Shown piece by piece: positions 26,120 through 36,736 of a stretch of DNA of 64,000 bases. The stretch spans positions 62,001-126,000 of the forward strand of contig NC_019902.2 of the NCBI RefSeq assembly GCF_000321415.2, in the 5' to 3' direction. How positions within the stretch are numbered: position 1 is the stretch's first letter; every line of letters begins with the position of its first letter. Position numbers and translations under genes: made by a program. The notes under the pieces are model-generated. The model was not told the origin of the DNA. It did not search any database and saw nothing but the letters and a program-made list of their open reading frames with translations. Origin of the DNA: Thioalkalivibrio nitratireducens DSM 14787. Lineage in GTDB: Bacteria; Pseudomonadota; Gammaproteobacteria; Ectothiorhodospirales; Ectothiorhodospiraceae.

Positions 26120-26391
26120 GCCGCCGGGCGCGCGGCACCCCCGATGATGAAAGATAATGGGCGTGCTGTCGCGTCGGGCTGAGGTCGCGATAATTCTTGA
26201 TGGCGCCTGACCGCGCACGCTAACTCGACCCGCTGCCCTTCACTCGTACCCCGGATTGCCTGGCATGGCCTGGAAGGGTCATGGACAGCGCACGCTAAAA
26301 AGAGCCGTCGAGTCCCGACAGGCCGTTGAAGGACGGCGCCCTTGGCGACAGCACATCGTGAAGGATAGTGCGTTTGCCCGAGGAGGTCAGC

Positions 26392-27609
<1,218 letters not shown>

Positions 27610-27700
27610 GCCGCCACACAGGCTCTTCGAGTCCCGCAAGCAGGCATTTGCGCACCGGCATGCGTCACGCCAGAATCTCGCTCGCCCCAACGTCAGGTTC

Positions 27701-27718
27701 TTTCACGCTAACTGTCAT
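27701..27718 (+). repeat. TTTCACGCTAACTGTCAT motif, copy 3
   Basis: Identical to copies 1 and 2. It lies about 90 bp right of the IS110 transposase stop, so copies 2 and 3 bracket the element. Insertion into, or spread together with, this repeat is possible. Confidence 0.55.
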
Positions 27719-27752
27719 GGCTCCGAGCCACCCCGAACGATGAAAAAGGTTA

Positions 27753-27819
27753 GCCACGGATGCACACGGACAGGGTTTCAACCAAAAAATATCCGTGTCC
27801 ATCCGTGTTCATCCGTGGC
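27753..27819. repeat. CATCCGTGG-type inverted repeat
   Basis: GCCACGGATGCACACGGA at the left pairs with TCCGTGTTCATCCGTGGC at the right, and a partial third ATCCGTGTCC lies between. It is AT-richer than its surroundings (a CCAAAAAAT centre). This ATCCGTG family is a common dispersed repeat in unrelated bacteria. Confidence 0.6.
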
Positions 27820-27929
27820 AAAGAACGCCTTTCGGCCCTTGTCCGTGCCTTCCGTGGCTGTATTGTCACGCCAACTGGCTGGGGATGCCGGCAGCGGGGG
27901 TGCGCGTGAGGCGGCGCGGCCTCGGAGAC

Positions 27930-27959
27930 GACAAGGCCCGGACTCAGCCGGGCCTTGTC
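27930..27959 (-). terminator. Terminator after rpmG
   Basis: GACAAGGCCCGG and CCGGGCCTTGTC form a perfect 12-bp stem with a 6-base loop, 22 bp past the rpmG stop on the minus strand. It most likely ends the rpmB-rpmG transcript. Confidence 0.8.
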
Positions 27960-27981
27960 TGCAGGACTTCTGCGAGCCCGG

Positions 27982-28149
27982 TTACTTGATCTTGCCTTCC
28001 TTGTACATCACGTGCTTGCGGACGACGGGATCGAACTTCTTGATCTCCATCTTTTCGGGCATGTTCCGCTTGTTCTTGGTCGTGGTGTAGAAATGTCCGG
28101 TGCCGGCACTGGAGATCAGCCGGATCTTGTCACGTACGCCTTTGGCCAT
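27982..28149 (-). CDS. rpmG: 50S ribosomal protein L33
   Basis: A 55-residue L33. The sequence begins [20 protein letters not shown], contains [25 protein letters not shown] and ends YKEGKIK, matching the proteobacterial form without the zinc-binding cysteines (C- type). A GGAG site precedes the ATG at 28149. It follows rpmB after 13 bp in the usual rpmB-rpmG operon. Confidence 0.97.
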   Translation of the reverse strand: MAKGVRDKIRLISSAGTGHFYTTTKNKRNMPEKMEIKKFDPVVRKHVMYKEGKIK

Positions 28150-28162
28150 GTCGTTGCTCTCC

Positions 28163-28399
28163 TCAGACCTTTTCGCCGCGTGCGCGAAGGTCGGCCAGCA
28201 CGGCGTCGATACCGCGCTTGTCGATCACTCGCATCCCCTTGCTGCTCAGGCGCAGGCGCACGAAGCGGTTCTCGCTATCGACCCAGAAGCGGTGGGTGTG
28301 CAGGTTCGGCAGGAAGCGCCGGCGGGTCTTGTTGTGGGCGTGGGAAACATTGTTCCCCGTGATCGGGCGCTTGCCCGTCACCTGGCAGACTCGGGCCAT
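28163..28399 (-). CDS. rpmB: 50S ribosomal protein L28
   Basis: A 78-residue L28. [29 protein letters not shown] is the family signature, followed by [19 protein letters not shown] and [21 protein letters not shown]. It is the first gene of rpmB-rpmG, with a TTTCCTGGAG stretch upstream of the ATG. Confidence 0.98.
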   Translation of the reverse strand: MARVCQVTGKRPITGNNVSHAHNKTRRRFLPNLHTHRFWVDSENRFVRLRLSSKGMRVIDKRGIDAVLADLRARGEKV

Positions 28400-28604
28400 G
28401 ATCGGAAACTCCAGGAAAGGGTTCGGCCTTGACGAAAGGCGGTGAACGTTAGCAGATGCGTGCGTGCCACGCAAGCAATCCGCTCGTCTGGCGGGAGCGG
28501 GGAGGGTGAGTGCGCGGTGTTGGGCCGTGTACTGGCCCCCTCCCCAACCCCTATCTCGTGACCGGGGGAGGGGACGTTTCTCCCCTCTCCCGCTTGCGGA
28601 GCCG

Positions 28605-30446
28605 CTACTGGCGTTCGGGGGCGAGGCCCCAGTACCGGGGCGAGCGCCACAGGCTCGAGAGCAGCAGTTCGCGCATGAAAATGAACTCCTTGGGGAGCTT
28701 GTCGTAGAGCTCCGAGAAGAGTTCGTCCTGCGAGTGCACCTCCCGTTTCCAGTCGTCGCGGTCGATCGACATCAGCGCGTTGAACTGCTCGCGGGTAAAG
28801 CCCTCGAGTCCGCGCCAGTCGAGATCGTCGTAGTGCGGCATTCGGCCGAGCGCGCTCTCCACCGCGGGGCGGTGGCCGTGCACCCGGTCGAGCACCCATT
28901 TCAGCACGCGCATGTTCTCGCCGAAGCCGGGCCACAGGAAGTGCCCCTGCTCGTCGCGGCGGAACCAGTTCACGCCGAAGATCTTCGGTGGATGGGCGAG
29001 TTCGCGGCCGATCTGCAGCCAGTGGTTGAAATAATCGGCCATGTGGTAGCCGCAGAACGGCAGCATCGCGAAGGGGTCGCGGCGAACCTTGCCCTGCTCG
29101 CCGAACGCGGCCGCGGTGGTTTCCGAACCCATCGTCGCGGCCATGTAGACGCCGAAATTCCAGTTGAACGCCTGCAGCACCAGCGGCACCGTGGTGCTGC
29201 GCCGCCCGCCGAAGATGAACGCATGGATCGGAACGCCGGCGGGATCCTCCCAGGCCGGGTCGATCGACGGGCATTGGGCCGCGGGGGCGGTGAACCGGGC
29301 GTTCGGGTGCGCGGCCGGCCGGCCGCTCGCCGGATCCCAGGGTTCGCCGCGCCAGTCGATCAGGCCCGCAGGCGGGGTGTCGCTCAGCCCTTCCCACCAG
29401 ATGTCGCCGTCATCGGTCTGGGCGACGTTGGTGAAGATGGTGTTGCGCCGGATCGTCGCCATCGCGTTCGGGTTCGTGTGCTCGTTGGTGCCGGGCGCGA
29501 CGCCGAAGAAACCGGCTTCCGGGTTGATCGCGCGCAGCCGTCCGTCCGGCCCGGGTTTGATCCAGGCGATATCGTCGCCCACCGTGGTGATCTTCCAGCC
29601 GTCGTCCAGGAAGGGCTTCGGCGGGACCAGCATCGCGAGGTTGGTCTTGCCGCAGGCGCTGGGGAAGGCGGCGGCGATGTAGGTGCGCTGGCCTTCCGGC
29701 GATTCGGCGCCGAGGATCAGCATATGTTCGGCCAGCCAGCCCTCGTTCCGGGCCATGGTCGAGGCGATGCGTAGCGCGAAGCACTTTTTCCCCAGCAATG
29801 CGTTGCCGCCATAGCCACTGCCGTAGGAGACGATGCTGCGCTCCTCGGGGTAATGCACGATGTATTTCGTGTCCGGGTTGCAGGGCCACGGGACGTCGGC
29901 CTGACCGGGTTCCAGCGGCGCGCCGACGCTGTGCAGGCATTTCACGAACGGGCCGTCGCCGAGCACGTCGAGCACCGCGCTGCCCATGCGCGTCATGATG
30001 CGCATGTTCACGACCACGTAGGGCGAGTCGGTCAGCTCGACGCCGATCTGCGCGATCGGCGAGCCGAGCGGACCCATGCTGAACGGGATCACGTACATCG
30101 TGCGCCCGCGCATGCAGCCCTCGAACAGACCCTTGAGCGTCTTTTTCATCTCGCGCGGGTGGACCCAGTTGTTGGTCGGGCCGGCGTCCTTCTTGCTGAT
30201 GCTGCAGACGTAGGTGCGGTCCTCGACCCGCGCAACGTCGCTGGGATCGCTGCGCGCGGCGAAGCAGCCGGGCCATTGTTCCGGATCCAGACGCCGGAAC
30301 GTGCCGGCCTGCACGAGTTCGTTGGTGAGTCTGTCGTACTCCTCATCGGAGCCGTCGCACCAGTGGATCGTGTCGGGCTCGCACAGGGCTGCGATCTCGT
30401 CGATCCAGGCCCGCAGTTCGGGGTTCTTCGTGTGCGCTCGGTTCAT
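28605..30446 (-). CDS. pckG: Phosphoenolpyruvate carboxykinase (GTP)
   Basis: A 613-residue GTP-type PEPCK interconverting oxaloacetate and phosphoenolpyruvate. The kinase P-loop and reactive cysteine are in [15 protein letters not shown] (about 260-275), and the metal/GTP region is in [18 protein letters not shown]. Also present are the substrate-binding [16 protein letters not shown] and the guanine-binding [25 protein letters not shown]. The ATG at 30446 follows a GAGGGAC site and gives the normal length. GTP-type enzymes are less common in gammaproteobacteria than the ATP type (pckA). In a chemolithoautotroph the direction may be anaplerotic or gluconeogenic; this is inference. Confidence 0.97.
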   Translation of the reverse strand: MNRAHTKNPELRAWIDEIAALCEPDTIHWCDGSDEEYDRLTNELVQAGTFRRLDPEQWPGCFAARSDPSDVARVEDRTYVCSISKKDAGPTNNWVHPREMKKTLKGLFEGCMRGRTMYVIPFSMGPLGSPIAQIGVELTDSPYVVVNMRIMTRMGSAVLDVLGDGPFVKCLHSVGAPLEPGQADVPWPCNPDTKYIVHYPEERSIVSYGSGYGGNALLGKKCFALRIASTMARNEGWLAEHMLILGAESPEGQRTYIAAAFPSACGKTNLAMLVPPKPFLDDGWKITTVGDDIAWIKPGPDGRLRAINPEAGFFGVAPGTNEHTNPNAMATIRRNTIFTNVAQTDDGDIWWEGLSDTPPAGLIDWRGEPWDPASGRPAAHPNARFTAPAAQCPSIDPAWEDPAGVPIHAFIFGGRRSTTVPLVLQAFNWNFGVYMAATMGSETTAAAFGEQGKVRRDPFAMLPFCGYHMADYFNHWLQIGRELAHPPKIFGVNWFRRDEQGHFLWPGFGENMRVLKWVLDRVHGHRPAVESALGRMPHYDDLDWRGLEGFTREQFNALMSIDRDDWKREVHSQDELFSELYDKLPKEFIFMRELLLSSLWRSPRYWGLAPERQ

Positions 30447-30785
30447 GGTGTCCCTCGCTGGGTTGTCCGCAAATGAGTGTCTCGACCGGTAAAACGGGTT
30501 CCGGAGTGCAAGTCCGGGGCAGCGCGATGAGCCAGCGCCGGCAGCCGGCCGGACCTTGTCTGTGCCCGGGCGCTGATTTGTGCACCCGGATGTGGTGGTT
30601 TGCTGATCGGGTGGTCGATCCTTTCTCGTGCAGAGTGCACTGCGAATGTGCGTCGACTCGACCGGGTGGCCGGTTGAACCGGCGGGCAGGGCGCGCGTGG
30701 TGGTTTCCCCGAACGAAGAATGCAAGCAAGGCTAAGGAATGCAAGCGGCAGGCCAGCGGTTTGCAGACGAACCCAAAAGACTAGC
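30447..30785. other. Gene-free gap upstream of pckG
   Basis: These 339 bp separate pckG and the small exporter gene, both on the minus strand. The part next to 30446 should contain the pckG promoter. No repeat or conserved frame was recognised. Confidence 0.4.
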
Positions 30786-31229
30786 TCACCCTTTGTCGAA
30801 CAGCCACCGCAAGCCCTCGAATCCCATTAGCGTTACCACGGTTGTCGCTACCGACCAAAGCGCAAGACTGAGTGTCATCCAGATCGCGGTACGCTGGCGG
30901 TCGGCCTGAAGCGCAAGCGCCATCACCGCCGCCAGGTGGATGCCGGTCACTACCGGGCCGGCCAGCGCGATTCCAGGGAGTCCGTAGCGCTCCCAGATGC
31001 TGCGGGCCCGTGGGCTCCAGTGCCGGCGCAGCGGCCCATGGCGGCGTTCCCAGGCCCGAAACAGCACGATGATCCCGAATACCGGCAGGGCATTGCCGAC
31101 AAAGCTGACGACGGTGACCGGAATCGGTGCCAGCCCGACGCCGATGGCCACCGGGATCACGATCATGATCTCGAGCCACGGGGTCGCCGCGGCCAGAAAC
31201 ACCAGTGCGTAATGCCAGATCAGGTCCAC
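30786..31229 (-). CDS. Small multidrug export family membrane protein
   Basis: A 147-residue integral membrane protein of the Sm_multidrug_ex family (COG2426). Predicted helices include VFLAAATPWLEIMIVIPVAIGVGL, VTVVSFVGNALPVFGIIVLF, LPGIALAGPVVTGIHLAAVMALAL and a C-terminal pair. The conserved P-[WL]-LEI---IP pattern and the GPVVTGI loop are visible. The family name comes from one characterised exporter, and the substrate here is unknown. The start is GTG at 31229 (MDLIWHY). It stands alone. Confidence 0.75.
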   Translation of the reverse strand: MDLIWHYALVFLAAATPWLEIMIVIPVAIGVGLAPIPVTVVSFVGNALPVFGIIVLFRAWERRHGPLRRHWSPRARSIWERYGLPGIALAGPVVTGIHLAAVMALALQADRQRTAIWMTLSLALWSVATTVVTLMGFEGLRWLFDKG

Positions 31230-31624
31230 GGGCGGCGGGATTCCATGGGGGGCGGGCGGGAGTGTCGCCGATCCGATCCTTCGGTGCTAACTCCCATGCC
31301 CTCGGCCACGAGGCACCCCGACGAAGGACGTCGGCCGCGGATTGGAGAGATGCGACGAACGCGCTGCGCCGCCGTGGCGTTGCATTCTACGTGCGGGTTC
31401 GGCGGCACGCATGCGCCGGTGCGGTCCCTGCGACGGGGGTGCCGTGTCCCGGTCACTGCGGATCTGCACTACACTTTGGGCGTTTGGTGCGGGCACCCTG
31501 TTGGTGCCCGGAAGGCCCCCGCCGGTTCCGGGGATCGTGTCGGTCGCCGGCGCTGGCGTGCGAGGCAGGGTGTCCGTACCGGACACTGCAGGGGGTTGGG
31601 CGAGTGATCAGAGGAGAGGGTGAA
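31230..31624. other. Gene-free gap before the Met-rich protein
   Basis: This 395-bp gap separates divergent genes. GGGCACC-N5-GGTGCCC near 31492-31510 is a small hairpin. An AT-richer piece, ACTACACTTTGGGCG near 31467, could contribute to a promoter for the accessory cluster. No gene is supported. Confidence 0.4.
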
Positions 31625-32146
31625 ATGTCGAGCAGCAATGCCGGTGAGGCACAGGAACCTGCGGCCGCCAACGCGGCGGCGCGCAAGGCGGGCGTCGGGG
31701 TGCTCCTGATTGTCGCTGCGCTGGCCTTTACCGGCATGGGCCTGTTCATGTTCAACATGGGCCGCGACATGAGCACGATGACCCGGGCGGTCACGCAGAT
31801 GGGCCTGGACGTCTCGGCGATGGCCGACGACATGACGTTCATGAGCGGGCGCATGGCGGTGATGGCCGACAGCATGGTCGAGGGTCAGGCGGGGATGTCG
31901 CAGGATCTGACCGGGGTGCGGTCCGGTATGGAGCTGATGTCCCGGGACGTGCGCAGCATGGCGGAGAACATGAACGACCTGGCGGTGAACATCCGCGGCA
32001 TGGCCGGCAACATCGGAACGATGAACGCATCCATGTCGCAGATGAACCAGTCGATGGCCCGAATGACCGGTACGATGGGCCGCATGTCCGTGGACATCAA
32101 CAAGTTCACGCGGCCCGAGACGCTGATGCCGTCGCCGTTCCGGTGA
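31625..32146 (+). CDS. Methionine-rich single-pass membrane protein with long helical domain
   Basis: A 173-residue protein I do not recognise. One transmembrane helix (about 22-46, VGVLLIVAALAFTGMGLFMF) follows a short Ala-rich cytoplasmic tail. The rest is a predicted continuous helix with Met at regular 3-4 and 7-residue spacing. I count 27 Met in 173 residues. Such spacing is expected for a Met-lined coiled coil or amphipathic helix, with some resemblance in layout to the helical part of sensory or phage-tail-like proteins. The ATG at 31625 follows a GAGAGGG site. It directly precedes the type I secretion genes on the same strand, suggesting but not proving a link to them. Confidence 0.65.
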   Translation: MSSSNAGEAQEPAAANAAARKAGVGVLLIVAALAFTGMGLFMFNMGRDMSTMTRAVTQMGLDVSAMADDMTFMSGRMAVMADSMVEGQAGMSQDLTGVRSGMELMSRDVRSMAENMNDLAVNIRGMAGNIGTMNASMSQMNQSMARMTGTMGRMSVDINKFTRPETLMPSPFR

Positions 32147-32342
32147 TGGGCGCTGCAGGCAGTCACCCTGCGCCGGTTGGCCGCGATCCCCGTACAGGAA
32201 GAGCCGGTCGTCTTTGCTCCCGGTCGCGAAGCCTTGCGGGGATCTGCTTGACCGGTCTGTTGCGTTGTGATGGGGTGGCGGTCGGTTCTTTGTAACCGAG
32301 CTCTAACAGCTGCGTGGCCACGACGACCAAGGAGACGAATCG

Positions 32343-32438
32343 GTGTTGGTGAGGGAGGCGTCCGGGCAACGGCCTGCCGCCGGAAAGCGCTCTCAGGAAC
32401 CATGCAAGCAACGGGCGCCGAGGCACCAGCCGGCATGA
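32343..32438 (+). CDS. Possible 31-residue leader peptide ahead of the ABC exporter
   Basis: A GTG at 32343 is preceded by an AAGGAG site at good spacing. The frame is short (31 codons, rich in Arg, Gln and Pro) and ends in TGA overlapping an in-frame ATG of the exporter at 32435 (ATGA). The arrangement is that of a translationally coupled leader. It could equally be chance, since the exporter also has its own AGGA-preceded ATG at 32402. Confidence 0.25.
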   Translation: MLVREASGQRPAAGKRSQEPCKQRAPRHQPA

Positions 32439-34591
32439 ACGATGCGATTGCTCGGGGATCAGGCGACAGCCGGGCGCAGGACTCCCTGCTTGGCAGTCTG
32501 GTCCTGATTGCGAAGACACACGGAGTTCAGCTCACGCGCGAAGCCGCGATGGCCGGACTACCCGCCCCCGAGGGCCGGCTGACGCCCTCGCTATTCGAAC
32601 GTGCGGCTCGCAGGGCGGGTCTCAGCAGCCGCATCGTTCAGCGTGATCCCCGGCAGTTGCGGGACGAACTCCTCCCTGCCGTGCTGTTGCTCGAGGGGGA
32701 CGAGGCCTGCGTACTGGTTGCTTGGAACGACGACCGTAGCGTGGCGACCGTCGTTTACCCGGATCTGAGCGATGCCCGGGTAGACTTGCCGTGGTCTCAG
32801 CTCAAGGCGGCGTACACGGGCTGGGCGATCTACGCGCGTCCAACGTTCCGCGTCGATGCGCGCAGCCCCGAGGTTTCGAAGGAGTCTCGGGGGCACTGGT
32901 TCTGGGGTGTGGTACGCGAGAACAAGGGCCTGTACCGGGACGTGCTGGTGGCGGCGTTCATGGTGAACCTGTTCGCGCTGGCGATGCCGCTGTTCGTGCT
33001 GAACGTTTACGATCGCGTGGTTCCGAATCACGCCGTTGAGACGCTGTTCATGTTCGCCGCGGGAGTGGTGATCGTGCTGATCGCGGAGTTGCTGCTGCGC
33101 ACAATGCGCGCCTACTTCGTGGACAAGGCGGCAGCACGTGCCGATGTGAAGCTGTCGGCGATGATCATGGAGCGCGTGCTCGGCATGCGGATGGAGAACT
33201 ACCCCGCCTCCGTGGGGGCGTTCGCCTCTCGCCTGAACAGCTTCGAAGCGGTTCGTAGCTTCATCTCATCGGCGACGGTGCTGGCCTTTGTCGATCTCCC
33301 GTTTGTCTTGCTGTTTATCGCCGTGATCGCGTTGATCGCCTGGCCGTTGGCGGTGCCGGTGGTGATTGGCGCGGTCGTGCTGTTGGTGTGGGTGCTTTTT
33401 GTGCATCGCAAACTGCGCGGGCTTGCGGAGAGCATCTACCGCGCGAGGGCCCAGCGGAACTCTACGCTGGTCGAGAGTCTGAACGCTGCGGAGACGATCA
33501 AAACACTGGGTGCGGAAGGTCGGGTGCAGGCGCTGTGGGAAAAAGCAAGCGCTCATATCGCCGAGCAGAACACGCGTAATCGACTGCTTTCGACCAGCGT
33601 CTCGAACGGTTCCTCGTGGATCCAGCGCTTGGTCGGGGTTACGATCGTCATCGCGGGGGTATTCTTGATCATAAACGGTGCGCTCAGCCTCGGTGGCCTG
33701 ATCGCTTCCTACCTGATCTCGAACCGGGCGATGTCGCCGATCGGTCGGACAGCAGGGTTGATGGTGCACTATCACCAAGCATCGACAGCGTTGCGGTCGC
33801 TGAACCGGATGATGGAGCTGGAAGTCGAACGCCCGCCGGGCTCGTCCTTCCTGAGTCGCCCCCGCATTCAGGGTGATATCGAGTTTCGCGATGTATCCTT
33901 CGTCTATCCCAACCAGACGACTCCGGCGCTGGACGAGGTTTCCTTCCGCATCGCTGCTGGCGAGCGCGTGGCGGTGCTGGGAAGGGTCGGCTCGGGCAAG
34001 ACGACCATCGCCAAGCTGATCCTGGACCTGTATCAGCCTTCCGACGGGGCGATTCTGATCGATGGCGTCGACATCCGGCAGCTCGACCCCGCGGAGCTTC
34101 GACGCGCGATGGGCCATGTCTCCCAGGATGTGACCCTATTCTATGGTTCGCTGCGCGACAACATCGTGCTGGGGAGCCCGCTGGCGGAGGACGACGCGAT
34201 TCTCAAGGCGATTCGGATCAGCGGCATGGAGGATCTGATCAATCGCCATCCCCAGGGGGTCGACATGGAGGTGGGTGAGCGCGGGAGCCGGCTGTCGGGT
34301 GGTCAGAAACAAAGCGTCGGTATTGCCCGGGCGGTGATCCACGAACCGTCGATCCTGCTGCTCGATGAGCCCACGAGTGCCATGGATCATTCCACCGAGC
34401 GTGCGATCAAGGCGCAGCTTCGCGAGTTTCTGAAAGGCCGTACGGCGCTGGTGATCACCCATCGCACGTCACTTCTGGAGCTCGTGGACCGCATCATTGT
34501 AATGGACCATGGTCAAATCGTTGCGGATGGACCCAAGGAGCAGGTGATGGAGGCGCTGCGGCAGGGACGCATCAAGAAAGCCAGGACTTGA
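32402..34591 (+). CDS. Type I secretion ABC exporter, LapB-like
   Basis: A 729-residue ABC transporter with an N-terminal C39-like domain (residues about 20-140) that lacks the catalytic cysteine, as in LapB/HlyB-type exporters. A six-helix ABC membrane domain (about 160-440) and a nucleotide-binding domain follow. The latter has Walker A GRVGSGKTT near 526, signature SGGQK near 631 and Walker B SILLLDEP near 650. It would form the inner-membrane pump of a type I secretion system with the next gene and a TolC-type channel. The likely substrate is the retention-module protein at 36.7 kb. The ATG at 32402 is preferred (AGGA upstream), but 32435 is possible. Confidence 0.92.
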   Translation: MQATGAEAPAGMNDAIARGSGDSRAQDSLLGSLVLIAKTHGVQLTREAAMAGLPAPEGRLTPSLFERAARRAGLSSRIVQRDPRQLRDELLPAVLLLEGDEACVLVAWNDDRSVATVVYPDLSDARVDLPWSQLKAAYTGWAIYARPTFRVDARSPEVSKESRGHWFWGVVRENKGLYRDVLVAAFMVNLFALAMPLFVLNVYDRVVPNHAVETLFMFAAGVVIVLIAELLLRTMRAYFVDKAAARADVKLSAMIMERVLGMRMENYPASVGAFASRLNSFEAVRSFISSATVLAFVDLPFVLLFIAVIALIAWPLAVPVVIGAVVLLVWVLFVHRKLRGLAESIYRARAQRNSTLVESLNAAETIKTLGAEGRVQALWEKASAHIAEQNTRNRLLSTSVSNGSSWIQRLVGVTIVIAGVFLIINGALSLGGLIASYLISNRAMSPIGRTAGLMVHYHQASTALRSLNRMMELEVERPPGSSFLSRPRIQGDIEFRDVSFVYPNQTTPALDEVSFRIAAGERVAVLGRVGSGKTTIAKLILDLYQPSDGAILIDGVDIRQLDPAELRRAMGHVSQDVTLFYGSLRDNIVLGSPLAEDDAILKAIRISGMEDLINRHPQGVDMEVGERGSRLSGGQKQSVGIARAVIHEPSILLLDEPTSAMDHSTERAIKAQLREFLKGRTALVITHRTSLLELVDRIIVMDHGQIVADGPKEQVMEALRQGRIKKART

Positions 34592-34649
34592 GTCCGATGC
34601 GTAAGCAGGATCCGCGTGACGCTGTTCTCCCTGCGGGGGAAGTGTGAAG

Positions 34650-35984
34650 ATGAATCGGTTTGACGGGAAGGCTCGCGGAGCCCGCGATGACCTGGGTGGC
34701 TGGGATTCCGACGCCGAATGGGCGTTGATTCAGCAGCGGCCGGTTCGCGCCCGGGTACTTCTGTACGGCTTTATCGCCACGCTGGTGGTGCTTGTCGGCT
34801 GGGCGTCGGTCGCGGAGATCGACGAGGTGGCCCGGGGCACCGGCCGGGTGATTCCATCGGCACAGCTGCAGGTCATCCAGTCCTTCGACGGCGGTGTGGT
34901 GTCCGAGATCCTGGTACGGGAAGGCGACATCGTCGACGAGGGTGATGTGTTGTTGCGTGTTGATCCGACACGCTTCCTGGCCGATCTGGGTGAGACCCGG
35001 GCGAGTGAGGGTGCGCTCCAGGCGCGTGCTGCACGGCTCGCCGCGCTGGTCGGCGGAACCGAGTTCGTAGTGACTCCGGAGCTCATGGCAGTCCCGGCGG
35101 AAGTGCTCGAACAGGAAATGCGGCTGTTCGCAACCAGCAGGGAGGAGCAGGAGGCACGGATCGCCATTGCCGAGGACCAGCTCCGTCAGCGGCGCGAGGA
35201 ACTGAACGAGGCCCAGGCTCGGCGCACGCAGGCGATCCGTTCGCTGCAACTGTCCTCTCGGGAATTGTCCGTGACCGAGCCGCTCGTGGCCAGCGGCGCC
35301 GTGTCGGAGGTCGAGATCCTGCGCCTGCAGCGGGAGGTGGCGAGGGCGCGTGGTGACCGGGATCAGGCGATCGCCCAGATCAGCCGGCTGCAGGCGGCAA
35401 TCAGCGAGTCCGAAACCCGTATCCGCGAGGTCAAGCTCAGTTTTGAGAACCGGTGGCGCAGCGAGCTTTCGGAAACGCTCGGTCGCTTGTCGGAACTGGC
35501 GGAGGGCACGACAGCCCTGGAGGACCGTGTACGCCTGGCCGAAGTGCGTTCGCCGATGCGGGGAATCGTCCAGCGCCTGTTCATCACGACCCGCGGTGGG
35601 GTGATCTCGCCAGGACGCGAGGTAGCGGAAGTGGTGCCTCTCGACGATCAACTCCTGATCGAGGCAAAGATGTCGCCGCGGGATATCGCGTTCCTGCGTC
35701 CAGGTCTGAATGCACGAGTGCGCTTCACGGCCTACGATTTTGCAATCTACGGGGGATTGTCTGCTACGCTTGAACACATCAGCCCCGACTCGATGATTGA
35801 TGAACAGGGGAATACCTTTTACAAGGTTCGCGTGAGGACGAATGAATACGGGTTCGGCGACGAGCAGCCCATTATGACGGGCATGGTTGCCGAAGTTGAT
35901 ATTCTGACCGGCAAGCGTACGCTGCTGCGGTACTTGCTGAAGCCACTGTTGCGTGCGACAGAAATTGCGTTCACGGAGCGCTAG
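34650..35984 (+). CDS. Type I secretion membrane fusion protein, LapC/HlyD-like
   Basis: A 444-residue HlyD-family adaptor. One transmembrane helix lies at about 30-52 (VLLYGFIATLVVLVGWASVAEID). It is followed by a lipoyl-type strand region QLQVIQSFDGGVVSEILVREGDIV, a long coiled coil (about 110-290) and a C-terminal beta-barrel with VRSPMRGIVQRLFITTRGGVI. It links the ABC pump to the outer-membrane channel. The ATG at 34650 has GGGGGA at suitable spacing; a GTG two codons earlier is too close to it. The gene follows the exporter by 58 bp. Confidence 0.93.
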   Translation: MNRFDGKARGARDDLGGWDSDAEWALIQQRPVRARVLLYGFIATLVVLVGWASVAEIDEVARGTGRVIPSAQLQVIQSFDGGVVSEILVREGDIVDEGDVLLRVDPTRFLADLGETRASEGALQARAARLAALVGGTEFVVTPELMAVPAEVLEQEMRLFATSREEQEARIAIAEDQLRQRREELNEAQARRTQAIRSLQLSSRELSVTEPLVASGAVSEVEILRLQREVARARGDRDQAIAQISRLQAAISESETRIREVKLSFENRWRSELSETLGRLSELAEGTTALEDRVRLAEVRSPMRGIVQRLFITTRGGVISPGREVAEVVPLDDQLLIEAKMSPRDIAFLRPGLNARVRFTAYDFAIYGGLSATLEHISPDSMIDEQGNTFYKVRVRTNEYGFGDEQPIMTGMVAEVDILTGKRTLLRYLLKPLLRATEIAFTER

Positions 35985-35986
35985 CG

Positions 35987-36592
35987 ATGCATCGGTTCAA
36001 AATTGCACCGGAGGAGCGTCCGTCGGAACGGTGGGTCGAGGCGTTTCCGGGGGCCGTGATCGAGCGGCCGCCATTCGCTTCTCAGCGGGCCCGTGGTGTC
36101 GAGATCTGCTGGATCAGCACCGGGCTCGAGCGCTGGCCTGAAGTCGTACGCGAGCAGGTATCAGGCTGCCGGGTGGTCGTGCACTCCCGTCGCCCCAACG
36201 ATGACGAGGCTGTGGCCGCGTTCGAAGCCGGGGCGCATGGGTACTGCCACAGCCTGTCCAACGTCACGATTCTCCAGTCGGTGGCCAGTACGGTCGCGAG
36301 CGGGGGGTTGTGGGTTAACCCCGCTGTGATGGCACGAATGATCCGTGCGGTGCGCGTGGCCCGGCGCGCTGATCCGGGCTACCCTCCGGACGGCTTCGAG
36401 CGACTGACGGCCAGAGAGCGGGAGGTGGCGCTGGCGGTCACGACGGGGGCTTCCAACAAGGACATTGCGGACCAGCTCAGCTTGACCGAGCGTACGGTGA
36501 AGATGCACCTCGGTGCCATCTTTAAGAAGCTGGGCGTCAGGGATCGAGTGCATCTGGTGTTGTACCTCGCCCGCGGAGCGCCTGCTTCCTGA
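35987..36592 (+). CDS. LuxR/NarL-type regulator with degenerate receiver-like domain
   Basis: A 201-residue protein. The C-terminal LuxR helix-turn-helix is intact (about 139-190: LTAREREVALAVTTGASNKDIADQLSLTERTVKMHL). The N-terminal 120 residues resemble a shortened receiver, ending GAHGYCHSLSNVTILQSVASTVASGG as in NarL proteins. The phospho-acceptor Asp strand and the acidic pair near the N-terminus are not recognisable. It may therefore work without phosphorylation. It sits 2 bp after the membrane fusion gene and 144 bp before the adhesin-like gene, a position suited to controlling that gene. Confidence 0.82.
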   Translation: MHRFKIAPEERPSERWVEAFPGAVIERPPFASQRARGVEICWISTGLERWPEVVREQVSGCRVVVHSRRPNDDEAVAAFEAGAHGYCHSLSNVTILQSVASTVASGGLWVNPAVMARMIRAVRVARRADPGYPPDGFERLTAREREVALAVTTGASNKDIADQLSLTERTVKMHLGAIFKKLGVRDRVHLVLYLARGAPAS

Positions 36593-36736
36593 CGTTGCGG
36601 GTTGTCTCGGATATCCGGCCGCCTGCCGCCCACCTGTACCTTGGTCCGTCTGGTGTCCCGTTTGCCGGCTCGCTACCCTTCAAGCTGAAAGGGTATATCC
36701 AGCAATTGGCTCGCCGACTGGGCGGGGGAAAGGCAG

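Larger units (their letters stand above)
25627..26391. other. Gene-free stretch with repeats before the IS110 copy
   Basis: I see no convincing gene in these 765 bp. The first 330 bp upstream of the chorismatase gene are featureless and should contain its promoter. A twin REP element follows at 25959-26071, then the TTTCACGCTAACTGTCAT motif at 26102-26119, and then the 5' flank of the IS110-type transposase with two GCGCACGCTAA copies (26211 and 26288 areas). The left end of the insertion sequence cannot be placed exactly, because IS110 elements lack clear terminal inverted repeats. Confidence 0.6.
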
